From Morinoia aosen (Eukaryota; Arthropoda; Malacostraca; Amphipoda; Talitridae): 64,000 nucleotides of DNA. Location: NCBI GenBank assembly GCA_030386875.1, contig CM059577.1, positions 22,455,038-22,519,037 of the forward strand, in the 5' to 3' direction. The notes beneath the pieces are model-generated. The model searched no databases. It was not told the origin of the DNA and saw only the letters and a list, made by a program, of their open reading frames with translations. The position numbers were made by a program, and so were the translations under genes. Below are positions 1 through 12,455 of this stretch, piece after piece; the first letter of the stretch is position 1, and every line of letters starts with the position of its first letter.

Positions 1-2003
1 GCCCTTCATTGCTTTGGAAGCAGGTTACGTAAAATTATTGAGATCGGAAAATTGATTGAAGAAAATTTGCATATATTAGAATAATAACAAATTGCAAACG
101 AACTTTGCGGCTTATTCTTATTTGTTCATTTCTGGTAAGGAGGAACATTTTTCAATATCTAGTTGACCCTGGTAGAAACGTTTCCGTAAAATTATTATCA
201 ATATCTAGTAAATTCTTCCAGAGAAAAAAATTTTTTCTCGAAAAGCAAGCGCTGTGATAGAGATAGCAACCGAATTGTGAGCTGCAACGATAAGATCATT
301 GATGAACCAACTTCACATGCGTAGGACATCAGGGCAACCAACACTATTCCAAATCTTCAAAAGACCCTTGTTTTGGATTTGTTAGTTTGAATACATCTTC
401 TCGTAATTTTTTTCGCTCAAATACTGATTAAAACCGAAAGTCAATGACACACGAAGCGCGAGATGGCGTACATCACGACACGCGTTAGCGGAGCTTCATT
501 ACCTTCATCAAAACTCGCAGTGACCAAATTTTTGGACCTCGGCGAGACGTGAGGGGCGGGCAGTCCTTGCACACGCCGGGGAAATTTGCCGGAGAAGAGA
601 GATAATGTATCGTCCTCCTCGCTTGTTATCGACAAGAGGAATGACATGTGTGACTGCAGGGCTCACGCTGCTGTGTTGCAGCGGGTGTTCTTGGCGCTCA
701 AGATTATGCAGCCAGAAGAGTCTTTGCAGTAATGAGCCACGTTATTTTTCGTAATTTTGACAACAAAATCAGAATGGGTTTAGCCGTAGGAAATGGTTTA
801 GTATGATTTTAGTGCACAGTATGCTTTGACATTTAGTTAACTTCTTATTTTGATATATCGTATGTTAATTATTTTGGTCGTTAGTTGAGTATAAAGTTTT
901 GCCACAGGGAGATCAAGGCAGGTTACCTCAGCTATAGATAGCGCTTCGAACTTCTATCATTCGAGTCTATTTTACTTCCTAACATTTTCGCACCTTCTTT
1001 GCTGTCTCTTCTTTGTCTTCCCATTCTTTTCCTTCCTAACTTGCTGTTTCGATGAGCAAGGCATCCTGCGTAGGAATTCACCTTGTGCATAGATTCCACA
1101 TTTTCTCGAACATTTACTCAAAAGTTCCTTCTTTCCGTTCTCTTGAAATCGTTTTTGTCTTAGCTAAGGAATCCTAAACTAACGATTATAATAATTTGCG
1201 AATTGTTTAGCGTTTGGTTCCAGCTTGGTTTGGAAAATGGTTTGGTACTAGGCTTAGTACTTGGACATGACCCTCGGTTTGATGCTTTGTTTAGCATTTG
1301 TTTTTCATCCCGCCAAAGAATGTGGAAATAAAGTTGACTAGTTTTTACTGCCACTTCCTCGCACATCGGCGAAACTTAGCACCCGTGAAGTCCTTTTCAA
1401 CTTACTGTTTCTATCCGCATGTGGGAACATATCTCGTGCTTTGATTCCGTCTTCCCTAAATTCCGTACTAAACGGTGCTTTTATCCTTCTCTGTGAATAT
1501 CTCCGTTGTGGTTAAAGTGGCTGAGAATATCAATCAATCTAATCGTGGATACGAAAACAGCCGCTCAGCCGAAATGAGGTACAACCTCCATGTGGCACTC
1601 AATCATTAGTCTCCGTCAATTCAAATCTAGCTGGTGTCTCTAACACTACGCAGTTTTACTAGTTTTGTTGAAGTAATTTATGTATCATATTTGTAGCCAT
1701 ACGACTATTGTGGCGTCACTGACAGCTCATTTTGCCATCATGACAGGTAATGTGACATTGGTGACTAGCAACACACCTATACTAATAATGCTGATGCTAG
1801 TGTTACTAGTGAAGGTATATCGTTACCATCACTAATCTCATGATATTACGTATAGTAATAATACTAGCACCAGTATTGGGCTAGTCTCTAACGTTATTGT
1901 GCTAAAGCTATCAGTTGCGCCGTGCGTTTGCAGCATGATCGCCAGCGTGACACCAAAGTGCGTCAACTAAATATCCTGGCCCTCATTAACCATCATTCAT
2001 GTC
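1..2003. other. Unique AT-rich sequence, no gene recognised
   Basis: I see no open frame with credible start, length and composition on either strand. Two weakly periodic patches occur: a diverged roughly 12-bp pattern at about 1190-1290 (GGTTTG/GGCTTAG-like) and a cryptically simple ACTAGT/AATACT-rich stretch at about 1740-1885. Neither is a clear array. Exons of a split gene cannot be excluded by eye. Confidence 0.5.
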
Positions 2004-2080
2004 CACACACCTGTACACACCTGTACACACCTGTACACACCTGTACACACCTGTACACACCTGTACACACCTGCACATAT
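2004..2080. repeat. 10-bp minisatellite, about 7 copies
   Basis: The unit CTGTACACAC repeats exactly from about 2011 to 2070, and the last copy is altered. It lies some 45 bp upstream of the large 32-bp array. Both share the word ACACCTGTAC, so the 10-bp array may be a collapsed relative of the larger unit; this is inference. Confidence 0.9.
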
Positions 2081-2123
2081 CTACACTTACCTTTACTCCT
2101 GTAGCTGTCTCGTACATTACACA

Positions 2124-5100
2124 TGTACCTCTGCAGCTGGAGAATACAATACACCTGTACCCCTGCAGCTGAAGGGTACAATACACCTGTACCCCTGCAG
2201 CTGAAGGGTACAATTCACCTGTACCCCTGCAGCTGGAGAATACAATACACCTGTACCCCTGCAGCTGGAGGGTTCAATACACCTGTACCCTTGCAGCTGA
2301 AGGGTACAATACACCTGTACCCCTGCAGCTGAAGGGTACAATAAACCTGTACTCCTGCAGCTGAAGGGTACAATACACCTGTACCCCTGCAGCTGAAGGG
2401 TACAATACACCTGTACCCCTGCAGCTGAAGGGTACAATACACCTATACTCCTGCATCTGGAGGGCACAATACACCTGTACCCCTGCAGCTGAAGGGTACA
2501 ATACACCTGTACCCCTGCATCTGGAGGGCACAATACACCTGTACCCCTGCAGCTGAAGAGTACAATATACCTGTACCCCTGCAGCTGAAGGGTACAATAC
2601 ACCTGTACCCCTGCAGCTGAAGGGTACAATACACCTGTACCCCTGCATCTGGAGGGCACAATACACCTGTACCCCTGCAGCTGAAGAGTACAATATACCT
2701 GTACCCCTGCAGCTGAAGGGTACAATACACCTGTACCCCTGCAGCTGAAGAGTACAATATACCTGTACCCCTGCAGCTGGAGGGTTCAATACACCTGTAC
2801 CCCTGCATCTGGAGGGCACAATACACCTGTACCCCTGCAGCTTAAGAGTACAATATACCTGTACCCCTGCAGCTGAAAGGTACAATACACCTGTACCCCT
2901 GCAGCTGAAGGGTACAATACACCTGTACCCCTGCAGCTGAAGGGTACAATACACCTGTACCCCTGCAGCTGAAGAGTACAATATACCTGTACCCCTGCAG
3001 CTGAAGGGTACAATACACCTGTACCCCTACAGCTGAAGGGTACAATACACCTGTACCCCTGCATCTGGAGGGCACAATACACCTGTACCCCTGCAGCTGA
3101 AGGGTACAATACACCTGTACCCCCGCAGCTGAAGGGTACAATGCACCTGTACCCCTTCAGCTGAAGAGTACAATATACCTGTACCCCTGCAGCTGAAGGG
3201 TACAATACACCTGTACCCCTGCAGCTGAAGGGTACAATACACCTGTACCCCTGCAGCTGAAGGGTACAATACACCTGTTCCCCTGCAGCTGAAGAGTACA
3301 ATATACCTGTACCCCTGCAGCTGAAGGGTACAATACACCTGTACCCCTGCAGCTGAAGGGTACAATACACCTGTACCCCTGCAGCTGAAGGGTACAATAT
3401 ACCTGTACCCCTGCAGCTGAAGGGCACAATACACCTGTACCCCTGCAGCTGAAGAGCACAATATACCTGTACCCCTGCAGCTGAAGGGTACAATACACCT
3501 GTACCCCTGCAGCTGAAGGGTACAATACACCTGTACCCCTGCAGATGTATGGTACAATACACCTGTACCCCTGCATCTGGAGGGCACAATACACCTGTAC
3601 CCCTGCAGCTGGAGGGTACAATACACCTGTACCCCTGCAGCTGCAGAATACAATACACCTGTACCCCTGCAGCTGGAGGGTACAATACACCCGTACCCTT
3701 GCAGCTGAAGGGTACAATACACCTGTACCCCTGCAGCTGAAGGGTACAATAAACCTGTACTCCTGCATCTGGAGGGCACAATACACCTGTACCCCTGCAG
3801 CTGGAGGGTACAATACACCTGTGCCCCTGCATCTGGAGGGCACAATACACCTGTACCCCTGCAGCTGGAGGGTACAATACACCTGTACCCTTGCAGCTGA
3901 AGGGTACACTACACCTGTACCCCTGCAGCTGAAGGGTACAATAAACCTGTACTCCTGCATCTGGAGGGCACAATACACCTGTACCCCTGCAGCTGGAGGG
4001 TACAATACACCTGTGCCCCTGCATCTGGAGGGCACAATACACCTGTACCCCTGCAGCTGGAGGGTACAATACACCTGTACCCCTGCAGCTGAAGGGTACA
4101 ATAAACCTGTACTCCTGCATCTGGAGGGCACAATACACCTGTACCCCTGCAGCTGGAGGGTACAATACACCTGTACCCCTGCAGCTGAAGGGTACAATAC
4201 ACCTGTACCCCTGCAGCTGAAGGGTACAATACACCTGTACTCCTGCAGCTGTATGGTACAATACACCTGTACCCCTGCATCTGGAGGGCACAATACACCT
4301 GTACCCCTGCAGCTGAAGGGTACAATACACCTGTACCCCTGCAGCTGAAGGGTACAATACACCTGTACCCCTGCAGCTGTAAGGTACAATACACCTGTAC
4401 CCCTGCATCTGGAGGGTACAACACACCTGTACCCCTGCAGCTGGAGAATACAATACACCTGTACCCCTGCAGCTGGAGAGTACAATACACCTGTACCCTT
4501 GCAGCTGAAGGGTACAATACACCTGTACCCCTGCAGCTGAAGGGTACAATAAACCTGTACTCCTGCAGCTGAAGGGTACAATACACCTGTACCCCTGCAG
4601 CTGAAGGGTACAATACACCTGTACCCCTGCAGCTGAAGGGTACAATACACCTGTACTCCTGCAGCTGAAGGGTATAATACACCTGTACCCCTGCAGCTGA
4701 AGGGTACAATACACCTGTACCCCTGCAGCTGAAGGGTACAATACACCTGTACCCCTGCCTCTGGAGGGCACAATACACCTGTACCCCTGCAGCCGAAGGG
4801 TACAATATACCTGTACCCCTGCAGCTGAAGGGTACAATACACCTGTACCCCTGCAGCTGAAGGGTACAATACACCTGTACCCCTGCATCTGGAGGGCACA
4901 AAACACCTGTACCCCTGCAGCTGAAGGGTACAATATACCTGTACCCCTGCAGCTGAAGGGCACAATACACCTGTAACCCTGCAGCTGAAGGGTACAATAC
5001 ACCTGTACCCCTGCAGCTGAAGGGTACAATACACCTGTACCCCTGCAGCTGAAGGGTACAATAAACCTGTACCCCTGCAGCTGAAGGGTACAATACACTG

Positions 5101-5606
5101 TACCCCTGCAGCTGAAGGGCACAATACACCTATACTCCTGCAGCTGGAGGGCACAATACACTTGTACACCCTGCAGCTGGAGAGCACAATACACTTGTAC
5201 CCCTGCAGCTGGAGGGCACAATACACTTGTACCCCTGCAGCTGGAGGGTACAATACACTTGTACCCCTGCAGCTGGAGGGTACAATACACTTGTACCCCT
5301 GCAGCTGGAGGGTACAATACACCTGTACTCCTGCAGCTGGAGGGTACAATACACCTGTACCCCTGCATCTGGAGGGCACAATACACGTGTACCCCTGCAG
5401 CTGGAGGGTAAAATACACCTGTACCCCTGCAGCTGGAGGGTACAATACACCTGTACCCCTGCAGCTGGAGGGTACAATACACCTGTACCTCTGCAGCTGG
5501 AGGGTACAATATACCTGCTCCCCTGCAGCTGGAGGGCACAATACACCTGTACTTCTGCATCTGGAGGGCACAATACACGTGTACCCCTGCAGCTGGAGGG
5601 CACAAT
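2124..5606. repeat. 32-bp minisatellite, about 109 copies
   Basis: The unit has the core ACCTGTACCCCTGCAGCTG followed by AAGGGTACAATAC. The period is exactly 32 bp almost throughout. Recurrent variants replace GCAGCTGAAGGGT by GCATCTGGAGGGC, or AAGGGTACAATAC by AAGAGTACAATAT. The copies downstream of about 5100 carry GGAGGG and ACTTGT variants more often. Because 32 is not a multiple of three, all frames cycle through three units (96 bp, 32 residues), and very long stop-free frames result on both strands, for example 939 codons at 2786-5605 on the minus strand. These are artefacts of the repeat. Confidence 0.97.
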
Positions 5607-5844
5607 CAATCTCGATATATCTTTCATTTAAAATAAAAACCAAAAGTCTCTAAAGCTATACACCAATATAGTTTCTGGGTAATAAGACAACGTGATGTAA
5701 AACTATAAATAGCTCTGCTTTTGTCATTCCATTATTGTTGGGCGTAATATAATTTCGGTATTTACGACACCTCAGCTATTAGCTTCATGTCATCAGGTTG
5801 TGTGATGCAATATATATATAAATATATACATGGTGGTACCAAAT

Positions 5845-6241
5845 AATATATACTCTGAAGTAATCGTCCCACGACGAAGAGATGCTTATAGAAACAGGTT
5901 TCAAGCATATCTGGTGGATTCAAGATGGCGCTCCGTGCCATAGAAGATTTATTGTTCAAGATTCCTCACTAGAAACTTCTTAAGAACGCGTGATTTCGAT
6001 TGGTCACGCAATCGAAAGGCCACCATGCTCTCCTGATCTCACACCGTGTGACTTTTTGCTTTGGGGCTATTAAGGAACTTAGTACTCGCCGCACCTCCGA
6101 GAGACTTGGAAAATTTGAGAGTAATACTCTTCGCGGTAATGCGCCTAAGGAAAGTCCTGAACTTATTAAAAGAGTGATGAAGCAAATGAGAAATAGATGT
6201 ATACATTGTTTAGAAAAAATGATGGACATTTTTAATAGGTA
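5845..6241 (+). pseudogene. Mariner-like (DD41D) transposase pseudogene, 5' truncated
   Basis: Translation gives WWIQDGAPCH, then after an in-frame stop RVISIGHAIERPPCSPDLTP followed by CDFLLWGY, then in a shifted frame ELSTRRTSERLGKFE and MRNRCIHCLEK. This order matches the second half of IS630/Tc1/mariner transposases of the arthropod type whose N-terminus is a DUF4817 helix-turn-helix. The second catalytic Asp (QD) and third Asp (PCD) have 41 codons between them, counting the stop, so this is DD41D. The N-terminal DNA-binding half and the first Asp are missing. There are at least one internal stop and one frameshift, so it is dead. A copy of a related family lies at 32521-34164. A CACCCTG followed by TA at 6717-6724 may be the right end of the element. 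Confidence 0.8.
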
Positions 6242-8221
6242 GATGATGCAAAAATGAATTTTTTTATGTTGTCATTATTTGTTTTAGTTATTAATTTCTA
6301 ACTATTAATACTTTTACTCCCTTTTAAAGCCATATTTCCGGATAGGTTTGAACTTTTTTATTGTAGACGGAATATTTCAGTTTCTCCACGCAAGGGTCAA
6401 ATTGGCTGCCTTTACTGTGATGCGTATTGTGTAACAAATAAAGTCTGTATCAATTAATACTTCACCACTGGAGAGGAAATTTTATTATGAAGAAATTGAT
6501 GCAATAAGACTTTCGTTTTTACGAGTTAATTTGATTTGCATCTAGGAGTAAACAATTTATGAAATGAAAGGATTATTCAGTTTAAGGAAATGTTCATTTG
6601 TAGCTACGATACTCCGTTAAAAAATTTTTTTAAGAGGAAAGTCTTGAATGATTTTAGGACTTACATTAACGAAACAGTATTAATTATTCAAAACAGTGTG
6701 TACATATTTTTAGGCCACCCTGTATATGTATATTTACGTTATATAAATAATATATATATTTGTACAGCGCTCGAGGACTTTAGCGACCGTACCAGCAGCA
6801 AAAAAGGCCACTCAAAAGAGCCTCCAGTTTCTTTGATGAAATGACGTAGAAAAAGAGCCCGAGCGCTTTGCCTCAGTTTTTGATGTGTTTTTTGAAACAG
6901 TGTTATATTCATACCCGACTTCAATTTAAATAAAATTACCGACAAAAAAAATTGTTAAAAGCTACTGAAAAAATCTGGTATGTAAAACAGTCAGCTGCTG
7001 ACGCCACGTGTCACGTGAGTCTGTGTGAGCAAATATACATACCGTGCACATACTTTATATCCTGTCTACATTTGTACGTGTGTGTTACTCTATATATGCA
7101 CACACGACACTAACCTAAACTACGCATACTACGGTTATATATATACATTACTACATGTATGATGAGCGACAAACATGTATTAGAAACGTTTACATTTATG
7201 CAGTCGCTTCCAAGGCACACTGTACGGCCAACGCTGCAGAATTCTCAAATTTCCAACAATAATTCAAAAATATTTCCGGTGATATGGCGTGGGTAACTTC
7301 TGTTCACACGGGATTTCTGTTGTGTGAGTAACTTCAGTAACTTTTATTCAACACATGCATCTTCAATTCAATTCAATTCTCAATGTAATAAGTTAATTAT
7401 TTCTTACATCTTTAGTTTCATTTAATTTGTAATTGAAGAACCGTAACATAGATGCTCTACTTGTGTCTTTACTTCCATGTAATTTGTATTTAATACATGA
7501 ATTATTTAAGGTTCTCTTGTAGGTGTAATTATATTAAAAGTCAGACATTTCTTGGGAACTGGAGTTTTGTATTCATCTTTTTGAAAGAGAACTGTTTTTT
7601 TTTTGCATATTACCAAAACTCTCCTCTCTTTCTCATACCACTTTCTCGTCAGACAAGCAACTCTTCAAAAGTTCCATAACCCAATCTCCAAAAATGGAAG
7701 ATTTTACTTTCAAAAATGGCTAAAAACGATGAAACTACATTTCTTTTGTTTATAGATACGCCTTCAAAGTATTTATGCTTAAGCTTACCTGTTCAAATAC
7801 CCCGGCATCGAAACGCTTGTTCGAACTCTTCTGTTCGGGCACTCGTCTTCAGGTGCGTGCGAAAATGTACTCCTGTTCAAATAAACCATGTCACGTTTAC
7901 CTGCTCAAGTACGCCTGTTAACAAAACACACAAGATTATCCATCGCACTTACCCAATTGCTTGCACAAACGTTTTCTCATGAGAGATAGAATATGCAGTT
8001 GTTCAAGGTTAGTTAAGTTTGTCTATCCCATGCTAAGGGCACTGGCGTCACCATGGGGGATACTGCTACTTCCTCAGCTACAGGCCATCAGAATTTTTAT
8101 CTTTCGAGCCTACTTTATATCTTTCGGTTTTCATGCATTCTGCGCCATCTCTACAAAACATTTTAGGACCAGAAACAGAACCTCGAATTAACTGCTGTAT
8201 TATACTACCGTTGGACCAAAG
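6242..8221. other. Unique sequence with a possible transposon right end; no gene
   Basis: The sequence is AT-rich. The only candidate landmark is CACCCTG plus TA at 6717-6724, which looks like the terminus at 34158-34166 and could close the element containing the 5845-6241 pseudogene. CA/TA-rich simple sequence lies at about 7020-7160. The remainder holds only short, unconvincing open frames. Confidence 0.45.
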
Positions 8222-8672
8222 CTCACCTGCACTGACTACCACAGCTAACTGTACCTGCACTGGCCACCAGAGCAGACTGTACCTGCACTGACCACCACAG
8301 CTGACTGTACCTGCACTGAGCACCACAGCTGACTATACCTGCACTGACCACCACAGCTGCCTGTACCTTTACTGACCACCACAGCTTACTGTACCTGCAC
8401 TGACCACCACAGCCGACAGTACCTGCACTGACCACCACAGCTGACTATACCTGCACTGACCACCACAGCTGACTATACCTGCACTGACCACCACAGCTGA
8501 CTGCACCTGCACTGACCACCACAGCTTACTGTACCTGCACTGACCACCACAGCCGACTGTACCTGCACTGACCACCACAGCTGACTATACCTGCACTGAC
8601 CACCACAGCTGACTGCACCTGCACTGACCACCACAGCTGACTGTACCTGCACTGACCACCACAGCTGACTGC
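8222..8672. repeat. 28-bp minisatellite, about 16 copies
   Basis: The unit reads CTGCACTGACCACCACAGCTG followed by ACTGTAC with the first base shared, period 28 bp. Common variants are ACTATAC and ACTGCAC. The first copies (ACTACCACAG, GCCACCAGAG) are the most diverged, as expected at an array edge. Several overlapping open frames on the minus strand translate to QCRYSQLWWSVQVQ-type repeats and are not genes. Confidence 0.95.
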
Positions 8673-9104
8673 ACCAGCGTCGCCTGTACAACTGCAGCAA
8701 ATCCCTGCATCGCTGATCAGCTGTGGCTGCAGAGCGCCTGTTGCAAGAAAGAAGCTTCAATTATTTAAATTACTGGGCGATAAAAAACAATCGCATTCCC
8801 TGTTTTGAATTAATCACAATCACCGAAAACTTCATAATATTGAAATGCAAGTTGTATTGCTGCACAATTTTTTTTAATTTCAGGTTTCCAATCACTAACT
8901 CAATTCAATTATATCCTCTTGCTACCATGAAATGTTCATTTTGTGCCTCTGGTCTTAAATATTTTAAAACTGGAGTCTAATTTGCATTGTAGATTTTGAT
9001 TCTCGAACAACGGGGCTGAAGCCAATGTTTTCTGAGGGGAAGGGAAGAAGAGGGGAGGCATAAAGTGAGGGTTTTAATTATGGAGTTAAGAGGGGGATCG
9101 CAAT
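8673..9104. other. Unique spacer between two 28-bp arrays
   Basis: AT-rich sequence with a short purine-rich stretch at about 9025-9060. No gene, RNA or element recognised. Confidence 0.4.
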
Positions 9105-9952
9105 ACCCTCGCATAGATGGTAGCAATACATTTCCCTCACACAGATGGTAACAGAACATTACCCTCACACAGATGGTACCAGAAAATTACCCTCACCCAA
9201 AATGTACCACAACATTACTCTCGCCCAGAATGTTGTAGAACATTGTCCTCAGGCTGAATTCAGCTGATTGATGCCCTAATGCAACAGACTTATTCTCGTC
9301 CCTCACTTCAACACACCGTTGTCCTTGCCCTGAATACAACAGGTCATTACCCTCGCACTGAATGCAACAGGTCATTACCCTCGCACTGAATGCAACAGGT
9401 CATTACCCTCGCACTGAATGCAACAGGTCATTACCATCGATCTGAATCCAACAGGTCATTACCCTCTCACTGAATGCAACAGGTCATTACCCTCGCACTG
9501 AATGCAACAGGTCATTACCATCGATCTGAATCCAACAGGTTATTACCCTCGCACTGAATGCAACAAGTCATTACCCTCGCACTGAATGCAAGAGGTCATT
9601 ACCATCGCACTGAATGCAACAGGTCATTACCTTCGCACTGAATGCAACAGGTCATTGCCATCGATCTGAATCCAACAGGTTATTACCTTTGCACTGAATG
9701 CAACAAGTCATTACCCTCGCACTGAATGCAACAGGTCATTACTATCGCACTGAATGCAACAGGTCATTACCCTCGCACTGCCCAGAACCCAACAGGTCAT
9801 TACCCTCGCCCTGAATACAACAGGTCATTACACTCACCCTGAAAGCAGCAGGCCATTACACTCGCATTTAAAGCAGCAGGTCATTACCCTCGCTCCGAAT
9901 CCAACAGGTCATTACCCCCGCACTAAATGCAACAGGTCGTTACGCTCGATCT
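9105..9952. repeat. 28-bp minisatellite, about 30 copies
   Basis: The core unit is TGCAACAGGTCATTACCC followed by TCGCACTGAA, period 28 bp. The left edge (9105-9260) uses a diverged version with CAGATGG and CCTCACACA. The right edge (9780-9950) has CCAGAACCCAAC and AAAGCAGCAGG variants. It has the same period as the neighbouring array at 8222 but an unrelated sequence. Confidence 0.93.
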
Positions 9953-9954
9953 GA

Positions 9955-10200
9955 GGGTAACTGCAGCTGCACAGACAGCGGGGAGAGCGCAGGGTCGCCA
10001 TAGCGGAACAAACGCCACCGTCCGGAGAAACTCAGAGCAGCAAACGCCGAGTTTTACGCTACAAACGAGCGCTGCTGGAGCGGCGGCTCTCAATTGGCTG
10101 ATGTTTATTGAGCGAGTCGCGCGTCAGGCAAATTTTATCATCAGCAGCACACGAGACTTGAGATCTCGCTCTTTTGTGCTCAATGATTCATTACTGACTT
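9955..10200. other. CpG-rich unique segment next to an array
   Basis: After the array the sequence becomes CpG-rich (GCGGGGAGAGCGCAGG, CGCCACCGTCCGG, GCGAGTCGCGCGTC), quite unlike the AT-rich surroundings. It contains ATTGGCTG, a CCAAT-box type word. An open frame at 9927-10391 runs through it but has no recognisable protein features. It could be a promoter-like island, an exon fragment or an element remnant. Confidence 0.35.
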
Positions 10201-10299
10201 GTTCCTCGGGCTCTGGGAGGGCTCGTGTAGACAGTCAACGCACACGCCTCTGTGTGTGTGTGCACGCCACACAGCACCTCCTCTTCCCAGTGCATATTA

Positions 10300-10497
10300 C
10301 AAAATGTACATACACGTCAGAGTGCACATGCCAGAATGTACACGTACGTCTGACACACTCCAAAATATACATGTCACAGTACATAAGCTAAAATTTACAC
10401 GTCAAAGTACACGCGCCTGAATGTACACTTCAGAGCACACATCATAACTTACACGTCAGAGCACACATACCGCGGCACACACGCCACACTCACGTTC
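10300..10497. repeat. Degenerate 27-29-bp tandem repeat, about 7 copies
   Basis: Successive segments begin AATGTACA, AATATACA, AATTTACA, AATGTACA or ACTTACA, each followed by a CGTCAGAG-like and CACACRC-like portion. The spacing is 27-29 bp. Copies differ at many positions, so the array looks old. Confidence 0.7.
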
Positions 10498-10734
10498 AGG
10501 ATCCCCGCAAAATTTCGAGGCAAAATATTGACGTCCTCCAGACGTCTGCTGCAGCGCACACGCGCGTTTTTAATTCTTTTACATTAGAAGCCAACTCGAG
10601 AGAACGCGAAAACTTTAAAAAGCTGAAATAAAAGGCCCGCAACGGGCTCGGTAACTGCGTAAAAACAAGCCACGCCAATTTTGTGCAGCTTCAAAGCGGC
10701 TCCAGAGAAGCCGGAGCGCTTCCCTCGGAGTGCC

Positions 10735-11035
10735 CTGGGAGGGGGGGGAAGTGAAAGAAGTGGAAGGTAGTGAGATACAGTGAGGGGTCTTGAGGAGGGG
10801 TGAGTAATTTTGAGAGGGGGTGAGGAGTAGAAAGAGGTAGTAAGAGGTGGTGAGGGTCTGTGAGAGGTAGTGAGGGGCGGTGAATGGTGATAAAAGGTGG
10901 TGAAGAGCAGTGAAGGGTGGGGCAAGGAAGAGGGTAATGAGGGCTGAAGGTCAGTGAGGGTCGGTGAGGGTCGGTGAGGGTCGGTGAGGGTCGGCGAGGT
11001 GTGCGAGATCGGTGAGGAGGAGGGACCGAGGGGCA
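10735..11035. repeat. Purine-rich minisatellite, about 10-bp (GGTGAGGGTC) type
   Basis: The plus strand is almost entirely G, A and T, with GGTGAGGGTC repeated exactly near 10950-10995. The rest consists of GGTGRNGNG words with irregular spacing. Minus-strand frames read as Pro/Ser/Thr/His-rich (for example RPSPTLTDPH) and are artefacts. The strand asymmetry could favour unusual structures; that is inference. Confidence 0.8.
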
Positions 11036-11257
11036 TAAGCGCTCAATCAAGAGAAGCCCCCATTAACCACGGCTGTCCAGTCGTCTAGTTCAATTACTTT
11101 TTTAAATTAACGTTTGTCCCGCTATCCAGTTAACCTAATATCTTAATTGGATTACGTCAAGTTATCTTGGGAGTTAATTCTTTTCCATTAAAAAACGGTC
11201 CTGTAATCCGACGCATTCCATCTGTTATATATCACTGTTCACCGTAACTCTTTGATG

Positions 11258-11747
11258 CGGTCTGGCTGCTGCTGTTATAGCGGGACGCGGTCTGCCTGCT
11301 GCTGTTATAGCGTGACGCGGTCTGCCTGCTGCTGTTATAGCGTGACGCGGTCTGCCTGCTGCTGTTATAGCGTGACGCGGTCTGCCTGCTGCTGTTATAG
11401 CGTGACGCGGTCTGCTTACTGCTGTTATAGCGTGACGCGGTCTGCCTGCTGCTGTTATAGCGTGACGCGGTCTGCCTGCTGCTGTTATAGCGTGACGCAG
11501 TCTGCCTGCTGCTGTTATAGCGTGACGCAGTCTGCCTGCTGCTGTTATAGCGTGACGCGGTCTGCCTGCTGCTGTTATAGCGTGACGCGGTCTGCCTGCT
11601 GCTGTTATAGCGTGACGCGGTCTGCCTGCTGCTGTTATAGCGTGACGCAGTCTGCCTGCTGCTGTTATAGCGTGACGCAGTCTGCCTGCTGCTGTTATAG
11701 CATGACGCGTTCTGCCTGCTGCTGTTATAGCGTGACGCGGTCTGCTT
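11258..11747. repeat. 30-bp minisatellite, 16 copies
   Basis: The unit is GCGTGACGCGGTCTGCCTGC followed by TGCTGTTATA, exactly 30 bp, very homogeneous. Variants are GCGG to GCAG, one TGCTTACTGC and one GCATGACGCGTTC. Because 30 is divisible by three, open frames persist on both strands (for example plus 11252-11749). The array ends within about 10 bp of the next array. Confidence 0.97.
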
Positions 11748-11751
11748 GAAT

Positions 11752-12455
11752 ATATGCTCATGTGTGTGTTGTCTAAGTATGTGTTTGTTGCCTGAGTATG
11801 TGTGTGTTGCCTGAGTATGTGTGTTGCCTGAGTATGTGTGTGTTGCCTGAGTATGTGAGTGTTGCCTGAGTATGTGTGTGTTGCTTGAGTATGTGTGTGT
11901 TGCCTGAGTATGTGTGTGTTGCCTGAGTGTGTGTGTTGCCTGAGTATGTGTTTGTTGCCTGAGTATGTGTGTGTTGCCTGAGTATGTGTTTGTTGCCTGA
12001 GTATGTGTGTGTTGCCTGAGTATGTGTTTGTTGCCTGAGTATGTGTGTGTTGCCTGAGCATGTGTGTGTTGCCTGAGTATGTGTTTGTTGCCTGAGTATG
12101 TGTGTGCTGCCTGAGTATGTGTGTGTTGCCTGAGTATGTGTTTGTTGCCTGAGTATGTGTGTGTTGCCTGAGTATGTGTTTGTTGCCTGAGTATGTGTGT
12201 GTTGCCTGAGTATGTGTGTGTTGCCTGAGTATGTGTGTGTTGCCTGAGTATGTGTGTGTTTCCTGAGTATGTGTTTGTTGCCTGAGTATGTGTGTGTTGC
12301 CTGAGTATGTGTTTGTTGCCTGAGTATGTGTGTGTTGCCTGAGTATGTGTGTGTTGCCTGAGTATGTGTGTGTTGCCTGAGTATGTGTGTGTTGATTGAG
12401 TATGTGTGTATTGCCTGAGTATGTGTGTGTTGCCTCAGTATGTGAGTGTGTGATG
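11752..12455. repeat. 19-bp minisatellite, about 37 copies
   Basis: The unit GCCTGAGTATGTGTGTGTT is 19 bp, alternating with a GTGTTTGTT variant. It directly abuts the 30-bp array. One minus-strand open frame (11225-12061) crosses the junction of the two unrelated arrays, which shows that such frames here are fortuitous. Confidence 0.96.

Noticed and set aside
2786..5605. 939-codon minus-strand open frame and several other long frames in the 32-bp array
   Set aside because: The unit has no stop and is 32 bp, so three frames on each strand cycle through a 96-bp superunit. Frames start and end with the array, and there is no independent sign of coding.
8222..9952. 28-bp regular repeats resembling CRISPR
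   Set aside because: Units follow each other head to tail without unique spacers, and the context is eukaryotic.
10584..11050. Ser/Pro/Thr-rich minus frames (RPSPTLTDPH repeats)
   Set aside because: They come from the purine-rich repeat at 10735-11035, open in two phases.
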